A stretch of 64,000 bases of DNA from CAYJPA01 sp964371945 (GTDB lineage Bacteria; Chloroflexota; Chloroflexia; Thermomicrobiales; UBA6265): assembly GCA_964371945.1 (NCBI GenBank), contig CAYJPA010000010.1, positions 1-64,000 on the forward strand. The letters run 5' to 3'. Both the position numbers and the translations under genes were made by a program. Every line of letters starts with the position of its first letter. Position 1 is the first letter of the stretch. This document shows, piece by piece, positions 17,328 through 25,200 of this stretch. The notes beneath the pieces were generated by a model. That model searched no databases. It was given only the letters and a program-made list of their open reading frames with translations, and was not told the DNA's origin.

Positions 17328-17666
17328 ATGGCTGAGCACACGGGCGGCGGCGATCCTCCGTACAAGGATGGCGACGAATCTCCGGGAGGTTCCGAAGGAG
17401 GAGATCCGCCGGGAGTCGGAGCAGATCCAGGTTTGGACGGATCAAAGAATGAGGGTACGGTCGCGGTCGAGCTCTTCGAATGTTCGCCGGACGCCGGATC
17501 GTATCACTTTCGAGCTCCGTTCCGAAGCGACGTCGTCCGAGCAGATATGTTGACCGGAAACTCGGTGCGATCGATCAGGGTCAACGGCAGCACCGTCCAA
17601 AACCCGGCCTTCAGCGTCAACGACGGTCAACCGCGCTCCATCGTTCATCTCTTCTTCTGCAGCTAA
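17328..17666 (+). CDS. Small Gly/Asp-rich protein
   Basis: 112 aa. An acidic, Gly-rich first half (GDPPYKDGDESPGGSEGGD) precedes a beta-rich second half with two Cys (ELFECSPDAGSYHFRAPFR; SIVHLFFCS). It has no signal peptide of its own. It lies 6 bp after, and in the same frame as, the exported protein, so readthrough of the intervening TGA would append it; that is speculative. Its 3' end overlaps the convergent 982-aa gene by 50 bp. Could be spurious. Confidence 0.5.
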   Translation: MAEHTGGGDPPYKDGDESPGGSEGGDPPGVGADPGLDGSKNEGTVAVELFECSPDAGSYHFRAPFRSDVVRADMLTGNSVRSIRVNGSTVQNPAFSVNDGQPRSIVHLFFCS

Positions 17667-20565
17667 GCAATTCGAACCAGGTCGATCTCGATGAACCGGC
17701 AGCAGGAACATCCGCCAGCGTCACGGGGAGCACGGGCGGATTGGCACAAGACTTCCGCCGGACCAACGCCCCCACGATGAGCATCGGCAAAATGCAGATC
17801 ATCACAATGAGCTCAGGAGGGGATGGCGGCGCTTTGCGGCCCGCCCCCGTATTCGGAAGTGCCGTCACTTCGCCGTCATCTTGCTCAGCTTCACCGCCGA
17901 AGCCGTCGTCCTCGTCCTCGGGAGCGACTGTCGCGTTCAACTCGACGAAAGTGACCCGGGCGACAAAGTTGTTGGTAACCGCTACGACGCCGCACCCGGC
18001 AATTTCCTCAAGTGTTACGAAGGATTGCAGCAAATATTCCGCTGCGGCCCGGTCGACAGGGTCGTCGAGGGTCAGTGCGCCCCCGTGAGCTAGTCGGAAC
18101 TGCTCAAAATCAGAGAGCAGTCCCGCTTCGGCATCGAGCCCTTCTGGAGCTCCGATCACCCATTCGATATTGGTGATTCCGACCGCCACCCAATCGTCGA
18201 GAGCTCCGTTCGCGCGTGAATCGAGGTCGTCGTTCTCGAGGAAGACTCGAAGGCCATTGGAAATGTGGTCGGAGAGGGCCAGTCCGTCTTGGCTGCCGCC
18301 TCCCCCTGAGACCGCGACCGTGCCGTAGTAGAGCGAAAGCTCGCGAATGACCGTCCGGGTCTGTGGTTCGCATGGTTCGTCCGCCTGGAGGGTCGCGTTC
18401 AGCTCGTACACGGAAACCTCCACAAAATAGGTCATCTCGATCGTGGCATTGCTTTCCGGGTCGTAGTCTTCGCATCCCTCGACCTGGCCCGCCGGCCCTG
18501 TGGCAATCGGAATTGACGTGACCTCGTCTCTGGAATGCCCGCGAAGGAGCGTCTCTCCGAACCGCACATCCCCTCCCGATCCTTCGAGATCGGATCGCAA
18601 GGCGCCGCCGGCGTCGAGCTGACGATCCTCTACCACCGCCCACACGTAGTCCACTGAAATCCCGGCCGGAAGATCGACCCAATCGTTCACGCCGTCAGCG
18701 ATGATCGATTCGTCGTCGAGCTTGAGAATGAGCTGCTTGATCCATGGTGTGATCGTTCTCGACAACTGGAGCGATGTCGCGGTGACGTCCCCTGACAATG
18801 GATCGGTCAACCGGCCAAAGTAAACGTCGACGTGACGTGTTGCTTCCCGCTGGACCGTACATCGTTCCGCGGGCGGCGGAGGCGGAGCAGCACAGGTGAA
18901 GACAACATCCGGTGCTGTGACCGTCGTGCCAAGATCGTCCTCATTGATGACGACGTTTGGAATCGTCTCCGGTCGCGTGCATCCAGGGCGGAGCAGCTGG
19001 TACACGACTAGCTGATAGGTTCCGACGCCGAGATCCTCGAAACGGACAAACGCTTCGACGCTGTCGCTGCAGTAGGTTGCGTCGTAGTCGAACGACCCGT
19101 CAGGCCCGATGAGGCGGAGACAGGCGCCTTGATAGGGAAGCGGTTCGCCATCCTGATCGACGGACTGAACGAGCACATCCGCCTTGCTTGGATCGTCGGA
19201 TCCGTACCGGGCGGGCCGGAACACCAGGGTCTCAGACGGTTCGTCCAGGGTGAATGTCTGGGCAGGCGGAAACTCGAATCCCGGAAGTGTCCCGCTGCTC
19301 TTAACTACATACTCGCCGTGAGGAAAGCCCATCAAATTGAAGTCGATCCTGCCATCGAGCGCTTCGTCGAGCTCATTACCATCGCAAAATCCGAACGTCT
19401 GGATTCCGTCAGGTTCTTGCAGCGTCGCGGAGTAGCACATCCCGAGCAGCGGCTCGTCGTTTGGACCAACAGTTTCGATCACGATTTGCGAAGAGACCGC
19501 AATCGTCGCGATCCAGTCCCCGCCGATCTCCGAAGGCGTATCCCCAAAGCTCACTCCAGACGACTGCGGCGCGTATCCTGGCGGCGGCGAGATCATCACG
19601 GCCTTGTAGCCTAATTTGGGAGGCAATTGGCCCATGACAATTTCGCCGTCAAGATCCGCATCGCAAGTTGGTCCGAGCAGCGTCTCGCCTTCAGATGAGC
19701 GAATCTCAAAGCAAGCGCCGCCCGCCGGTCCAAACGGACCCGCGAAGACCCGCCTGGGCTCGGTGGCGCGGGCGATCACTGTCCACGGCTCGGCCACAAC
19801 CGGGACGAAACTGAAATAGCTGAACTGACCCGATCGAAGTTGTGACTCTTCACGCTGGCCCGGTCGCCATACATCGGTATTGCCGTTGGCGTACCGAAGG
19901 CGATAGACCCCGCTGGCAGGCAGGTTGAATCGCACCGTGCCGTCCGCATCGCTCGCGAACGTGCCGATCTCAGCTCCGCCCTGAATCACCGTCAGGGAAA
20001 CGCCCTGCACAACTGAACATTCATGGTATTCGCGGCTCTCCTCAACCTGGGCGACGAGGCAGTTTTGAACCACCACGATCGACTGCGGTTGCTCTGCCGC
20101 CGCGACCATCGGCTGGGCGGGTTCAGGTTCTGGCGAGCCCGACGGCGTAGCGCTGGAATCGCCCTCCTCCGCGGCCAGTTCCGTGGGCGTCGCCGGGAGT
20201 TCTGTCTCCACCGGATCGGCTGCCGGAGACCCGAGATCCGCAACCTGTTCGGGCGCTTCCCCGGTCGTGGGACTGGTTGCGGACTCGTCGACCACCGGTG
20301 CGGAGATCGCTTCGCCGCTTGAATCAACGATCGCGGTCTCGGTCGAATCTGGGCCTGTGGGCGCCGGTGCCTCGGTCACAACCAAGGCAGGCGTTGATTC
20401 CGCGTCCGGGGTTGGCGATTCTGTGGCATCGCCCTCGGCGGTCTCGGCCGGTGTTGAATCGGATTCCAGCTCCTGGGCGCTCGCGGACGGAGTAGCGCCG
20501 GCGAATCCGATGATGACAAGCACGACAACGAACAGTCGAAGCGCGGCGGCAAAGCGGTTCATCAT
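17617..20565 (-). CDS. LPxTG surface protein with Cna-B-like repeats
   Basis: 982 aa. Signal peptide residues 1-30; Ser/Thr/Pro/Glu-rich stalk 31-165. Beta domains from about 166 to 560 resemble SpaA/Cna-B folds (SDADGTVRFNLPASGVYRL); one carries CDADLDGEIV, a DxDxDG calcium-type loop. Two copies of an unrecognised domain follow (569-727 and 732-880), each opening with a Cys-x-x-Gln stretch and closing with VxELNAT. LPNTG at 903-907, a hydrophobic helix and a basic stretch make a sortase-type anchor. An unusually long tail of about 45 residues follows the anchor. It overlaps the upstream Cys-rich gene by four bases, so it is translated second in that operon. It is paralogous to the 1415-aa protein. 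No sortase gene is in the window. Confidence 0.85.
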   Translation of the reverse strand: MMNRFAAALRLFVVVLVIIGFAGATPSASAQELESDSTPAETAEGDATESPTPDAESTPALVVTEAPAPTGPDSTETAIVDSSGEAISAPVVDESATSPTTGEAPEQVADLGSPAADPVETELPATPTELAAEEGDSSATPSGSPEPEPAQPMVAAAEQPQSIVVVQNCLVAQVEESREYHECSVVQGVSLTVIQGGAEIGTFASDADGTVRFNLPASGVYRLRYANGNTDVWRPGQREESQLRSGQFSYFSFVPVVAEPWTVIARATEPRRVFAGPFGPAGGACFEIRSSEGETLLGPTCDADLDGEIVMGQLPPKLGYKAVMISPPPGYAPQSSGVSFGDTPSEIGGDWIATIAVSSQIVIETVGPNDEPLLGMCYSATLQEPDGIQTFGFCDGNELDEALDGRIDFNLMGFPHGEYVVKSSGTLPGFEFPPAQTFTLDEPSETLVFRPARYGSDDPSKADVLVQSVDQDGEPLPYQGACLRLIGPDGSFDYDATYCSDSVEAFVRFEDLGVGTYQLVVYQLLRPGCTRPETIPNVVINEDDLGTTVTAPDVVFTCAAPPPPPAERCTVQREATRHVDVYFGRLTDPLSGDVTATSLQLSRTITPWIKQLILKLDDESIIADGVNDWVDLPAGISVDYVWAVVEDRQLDAGGALRSDLEGSGGDVRFGETLLRGHSRDEVTSIPIATGPAGQVEGCEDYDPESNATIEMTYFVEVSVYELNATLQADEPCEPQTRTVIRELSLYYGTVAVSGGGGSQDGLALSDHISNGLRVFLENDDLDSRANGALDDWVAVGITNIEWVIGAPEGLDAEAGLLSDFEQFRLAHGGALTLDDPVDRAAAEYLLQSFVTLEEIAGCGVVAVTNNFVARVTFVELNATVAPEDEDDGFGGEAEQDDGEVTALPNTGAGRKAPPSPPELIVMICILPMLIVGALVRRKSCANPPVLPVTLADVPAAGSSRSTWFELLSCRRRDERWSAVDRR

Positions 20566-21302
20566 GACTCCCCTCGTGCGTCTAGAAACTCATCCCGTTG
20601 GCCGTCAGCTAAGTGTTTGCCGGCGAGGGCCGCTGCAGCCGCGCCGGCCAATGCGAGAAGCGACCATTTGGATTTCGCGGAGTCTTGCCCGGCGCCCGTG
20701 TTCGGCAGAGAATCGATGTCGCCGCCCGCCTCATCCGTTGGGGACTCCTCCTTTCCGCCCGTGTCGTCGTCGGGTTCCTCGCTCGGACTTTCGGCGGCCT
20801 CGCGGATGTCTGATCCGCTGCTGCACTTCTCGTCAGCCTCACAGCAGGAGCCAGCTCCGCCGTTTCGACAATCCGCGACACAAACGGATTCACTGCACCG
20901 CTCGCACTCCGGGCATTCCCCATCGGTTTCGCATTCAGGTGCAGCGGCTATACAGGTCCCTCCCGATCCGCGGGCAAATCCATCCTCGCAGCACTCGCCT
21001 CCGTCGCCGGCGCTGCAATCCTCGACGCGGGAATTGCCTTCACCAACCTGACAGGAAGCGCAGCCGCCATCGCCGCAACATTCCTGATCGAGCTCGCATG
21101 CTTCACCGGTTGCAATGCAGGCCTGTGCTGAAGCGCCGCTCCGGCCAAAGACTCCCAACACCGCGCCCCCGGCTCCACCGAGCAGTACCTTCAGCACTCG
21201 TCGTCGAGAGTCCCTGCTCCGGCCAGCCGTACGAGGTCGTCGAACCGTTGTCCGTCCATGGCGGCTTCCCCAGGCATCGAAATCACTCCCCGGGGAATTC
21301 AT
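20562..21302 (-). CDS. Cys-rich exported LPxTG protein, probable 5' frameshift
   Basis: About 246 aa as read. A Tat-like signal, SRRRVLKVLLGGAGGAVLG, precedes a Cys-rich domain of about 110 residues with many CC and CxxC pairs (CELDQECCGDGGCASC). A Ser/Asp/Glu stalk follows, then SLPNTGAG, a hydrophobic helix and a charged end. The N-terminus in this frame is implausible. The other frame reads MDGQRFDDLVRLAGAG (from 21259) and would join the SRRR motif if one base were restored near 21208-21214. So the gene, or this assembly, has a one-base deletion. ATGA overlap with the 982-aa gene couples them. Confidence 0.7.
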   Translation of the reverse strand: MNSPGSDFDAWGSRHGRTTVRRPRTAGRSRDSRRRVLKVLLGGAGGAVLGVFGRSGASAQACIATGEACELDQECCGDGGCASCQVGEGNSRVEDCSAGDGGECCEDGFARGSGGTCIAAAPECETDGECPECERCSESVCVADCRNGGAGSCCEADEKCSSGSDIREAAESPSEEPDDDTGGKEESPTDEAGGDIDSLPNTGAGQDSAKSKWSLLALAGAAAAALAGKHLADGQRDEFLDARGES

Positions 21303-21325
21303 GAGCAGCGCGGTCCCCGAAATCC

Positions 21326-21535
21326 GGTCGCTCCCAGCGTAGCGAACGAGGGAAGAGCGCACATCCGTGCAACACGCGGANNNNNNNNNNNNNNNNNNNN
21401 NNNNNNNNNNNNNNNNNNNNNNNNNNNNNNNNNNNNNNNNNNNNNNNNNNNNNNNNNNNNNNNNNNNNNNNNNNNNNNNNGGTCGCTCCCAGCGTAGCGA
21501 ACGAGGGAAGAGCGCACATCCGTGCAACACGCGGA
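21326..21535. other. Assembly gap (100 N) flanked by identical 55-bp ends
   Basis: Positions 21381-21480 are exactly 100 Ns. The 55 bases before (21326-21380) and the 55 after (21481-21535) are identical. That is what results when two contigs overlapping by one assembly k-mer are scaffolded without merging. The real sequence is probably continuous, with one copy and no gap. Confidence 0.85.
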
Positions 21536-21585
21536 TGATGGTCTCTGATCGGCGCCGGAGTTAACATCTTGACCGGCGGTGTTAA
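21515..21585 (-). promoter_or_regulatory. Conserved 71-bp upstream element, copy A
   Basis: A 20-bp block (21515-21534), a 26-bp spacer, then TTAACA-N13-TGTTAA (21561-21585). The same blocks with the same spacings occur at 26658-26728 before the 1415-aa gene. The 20-mers match at 19 of 20 positions; spacers are unrelated. It lies upstream of the Cys-rich LPxTG gene. Candidate shared promoter/operator of the surface-protein loci. Confidence 0.65.
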
Positions 21586-21638
21586 TGCATGAAGCGAAAA
21601 CGCTCGCCTTGATCGTGCAAACTGACGATCCTTGACGG

Positions 21639-21777
21639 TCAATCCCTGTCTTGGCGCACTCCCGTTGAAACTCGCTTTCCAGCGAGAGCGGCGGTCATCG
21701 CACCAGCCGGCGCGACGAGCGATCAGTTCGATGGTGCGGATGCGGGTCGGATACCGGTATTTGGGAGTGATCCGGTG
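21639..21777 (-). pseudogene. Relic of an LPxTG protein C-terminus
   Basis: Read leftward, SLPNTGIRPASAPSN runs into a TGA, then the same frame continues SLVAPAGAMTAALAGKRV and ends at 21639. This parallels the C-terminus of the adjacent Cys-rich protein (SLPNTGAG, then SLLALAGAAAAALAGKH). The in-frame stop cuts the anchor helix, and the upstream part no longer resembles the Cys-rich domain. A decayed paralogue left by local duplication. Confidence 0.7.
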
Positions 21778-21977
21778 CTTCCAACCGTAGCGGACGGGGT
21801 TTCGCGATCCCCCAGGCATTGAAAACAGTGATGCACGCTCGTTGTTCTCTCCTTGGGTGGAACTAAACAGGGAAGGTTCGAGTTTTCCTCGACCGGCGGC
21901 GGCGGAACCTCCAGCCAGCGTTCGGAGCCAGTCGCCGAATTGCACGCGTTGACATCCATCTCCGGTGGACCGGGCAG

Positions 21978-22286
21978 TCAGTTCAATTGTCCGGGCGGAT
22001 GCCTTTTCGGACGGAAGCGGGTCGTCAACGAGACGAGAACAGCGATTGCCATCAACGACATCACGATGAACTCGGATGGCGTTGGCGGTGCCTTGCGAGC
22101 GACATCCGTTTTCGGCAATTGGCTCGCATCAGAGCAAATTTCCTGATCATGAACCCCTGCCGTGCGTTCAGTCTCTGCTGTCGCGTTCGCCATACCTGAA
22201 TTGAGCTCGTTGTCAGCATGAGCGACTTCGTGCGTGCGATTGAGCTCGTCGTCAACCGCACCCACTACTTCGGGGACAGCAGTCAT
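21978..22286 (-). CDS. Small protein with LPxTG-type anchor but no signal peptide
   Basis: 102 aa. ATG 22286 overlaps the stop of the 1415-aa gene (ATGA), so translation could be coupled. An acidic, Asn/Glu-rich segment is followed by QLPKTDVARKAPPTPSEFIV, a hydrophobic helix and basic RFRPKRH. The anchor closely parallels that of the 982-aa protein (LPNTGAGRKAPPSPPELIV). There is no export signal, so it may be the surviving 3' end of a decayed surface-protein gene rather than a functional protein. Confidence 0.5.
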   Translation of the reverse strand: MTAVPEVVGAVDDELNRTHEVAHADNELNSGMANATAETERTAGVHDQEICSDASQLPKTDVARKAPPTPSEFIVMSLMAIAVLVSLTTRFRPKRHPPGQLN

Positions 22287-25200
22287 CGATCTGCTCCTCG
22301 AGCGCCTTCCCGGCTGGCGCAACGTCTACTCGGCTCGTCTTCAGGGCGGGGACCGCGGCCGCCGGCGAAGTAGCTCCAGTTGCGAACATTGGTCGTAATG
22401 ATGAGCACGATTGCTGTCAGCAACGCGACCGCCCAACTCAGAACCCTGCCATTCGAAGCGTCTCCGCCGGTTCCTGTATCCGGAAGCTGCCTGACCGGAT
22501 CAACGGAACCTGTCACAGTCGTTGCGCTCGCGGTCGGGCCAGAAATTGATGTCGACGTGGGTGACGGCGTGGGAGTCCGCGTTGGAGTCGACGTGCCGGC
22601 TGTTCCCGTTCCAAGTTGCACACCGTTGATCTCGACAATCCGAACGTTCGCGATCAGTGGCTGCTCGACCGCGTAGAGCAATCCCCACGCAACCACGACG
22701 CAGCCTTCCGGCAATGCATCCTGGTCCAGGTAGGTCACAACCGAGCCGAGCTCGATTTCCATCGGATCGTGCTCAATCGCGGTTCCGAGCTCGACATTCT
22801 CGCCCGAGAGAGCGTTCCGCAATGCGGTGGTGGGATCGAGTCCCTCCGGCTCGCCGGCGATCCACTCCTCGGCATCGACACCGGGATCCATCCAAGATCC
22901 GACGAGATCGCCAGTAATCCCGTCGTGTTCGAGATCCTCGAGCTTTTCGGCCAGCGAACTGGGCACGTGGTCGGAGAGCTCGAGTGCCGTACGCAGCTCA
23001 TTGCCATCGTCATCCTTGAGACTGCCGTAGACGAGCGTGATGTCGCGGGTTTGCGGCACCGTGCACGCGATCGGCAACGGTGTTGCGGTTGGCGCGGGCG
23101 ATGGCGTGTTCGTTGGCGTCGCCGTGGCATCGCGCTCCGAGACCTCGACATTGAGCTCGATGAATCTGAGTGCGACGGAATAGGCACGAGTGATCTCGAC
23201 CCACTCGGCACCGGGGAAAGCGTCGCATTCCGGGTAGAGCGATGGATCCTCGCCGAACTCGGAGAATGAGGAGAGTATCTGCGTCGACTCGAGCCGCACG
23301 TTTTCGTCTGTCACGACGACGTCCCCGAACTGGCCGAACAGGTTGAGTAGTGCCGCTCGCGCGTCGCTCTGCCAGTCGGAGCCGGCCCATGAGACGCTAT
23401 CGATCGGTTCTATCCATTGCCCGAGGTTCGCCGATAAGAAGAGCTCCGGGTCGGGATTCTCCAACGTGATGACGTATGCGGCTGTCCACCCGATCGATTC
23501 AGACAGTTCAAACGTCTTCAGCATCGTTTCGAGCGTCTGATCGTCGATCGCCGATCCGTAGTACACATCGACGTGTCGGACCGTGTCGGTCTGGATCTCG
23601 CAAGGCGGTGGCGGCGGTTTCGCAAACTCGCACGTCATGACAACCGTGGTCGTGACCGTCGTTCCCAGGTCGGCGACCTCGACCGCGATCTGCTCGAATG
23701 GTCCAGGTTCGCAATTTGGCTCCGGATTCGCGGTCACGAGCGTGAGATCGTACGTTCCAACCGACAGATCTTCGAAGATCGTTCTTGATTCCTGCCCGTC
23801 CGCGCAGTGCTCGCCATAAAAGAACCCGGTGGTGGACCAGAGCCGGTAACAAATCGGCGAAGAGGTAAATCGGGTCCGCCCGGTTTGATCGACCGTCGCC
23901 ACCTCGAGGTCTGCTTTCGCCTTCGAGTCGTTGCCGTACCTCGAAACCTGGAACGTGATCGGCGTATCGCCGGTCAGGTTCATCGCGATCGGCTTCGCGG
24001 TGGTATTTGTTTGCCAGCGGGCGGCGTATCGAGTCAGGTGGATGACGTAGTTGCCACCGTAAGCGAGCGGGCTGATCGTGGTGATGCCGTCATTGCTGCC
24101 GTCGTCCACATCGCACCGGTGCCAAGAGGCCAACGAGCCGTCGCCGAAGCTCGCGATGTAGCAGAACCCCGGCACCGGCTGGAGCATCGTGTCCACCGTG
24201 TGAATAAGAGCGGCCGGGTAAAGCCGCCGTACGTAGATTTTCGCCGTCCACACAAAATCCTGCGATGCCGGTTCTACGCCGTAGCCGATTTCGCCGTAAT
24301 CGGGGTCATACCCGGCCGGCCACGAAACCAGCCGCGCCCGGTAACCGCCCGCGTCCGCGGGAGGCAATTTGCCGATGACGATCGTGCCGTCGCTATCGTC
24401 GTCACAAACTTGCCCCAGCAGCACTTCGCCCGTTTGCCCACGTTCGATGACCGCGCACCCCCCGCCGACGGGTTGATCCAACGTGTCGTATTCCCCGGAG
24501 ACCACCTGCACCGTGATCGTCCAGCTCTGATCGATCTCGGGCGCCGGTATGAATGAGAAGCTGGTGGATTCCGTATAGCGCTGCCGTGTTTCTTCACCGG
24601 TGGAGACTGCCCACTCCTCGCCGTTTCCGCCGATGTACCTGAGCAGGAAGGGCGTGCGATCCGGCAGTTGAACCGCGAACGTTCCGTCCGCGCCGGTTGT
24701 TTGCCGGTCAATCTCGACGCCGTGCTGGATCACCGCGAGCGTTATCGCCGGCGCCGGCTGGCAACCGGAATTGAACGTGCCGAGCTCGCTCGGCCTGGAG
24801 ACCGCGCAATTGCGCGCGAGCACATTCCCGTTCGGCTCCGACGGCGCAGGGCTGCCGAACGGCGTCGGCGTGGGCGTCGCGGTCGCGGTTCTTGTCGGCG
24901 TCGATGTCGGGGTCGATGTCGGCGTGGCCGTGAGCAAGAAACCAACCGTGAGGGCGCCTCCCCCGCCGAAGGTGTTTCCGCAGAGGAAGTAGTCCTCCGC
25001 CGGGCGGTAATAGCCCGCGGGTGGATCGACCACATAGCAGAAGGAGCCCAACGGCAGATCGGCGAGCGTCTCAACGCCGTCACCGTCGTCGTCGCATTGC
25101 GGACCAACCACCACAATGCCTGGTTGGCCGCCATCGTTGACCGCATAACTCCAGCACGCGCCGGGGATCCGGTCGGGACCACTGCCAAAGACCGCTGTTA

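Noticed and set aside
21381..21480. Open frames running through the N block.
   Set aside because: Ns carry no information; any translated product across them is meaningless.
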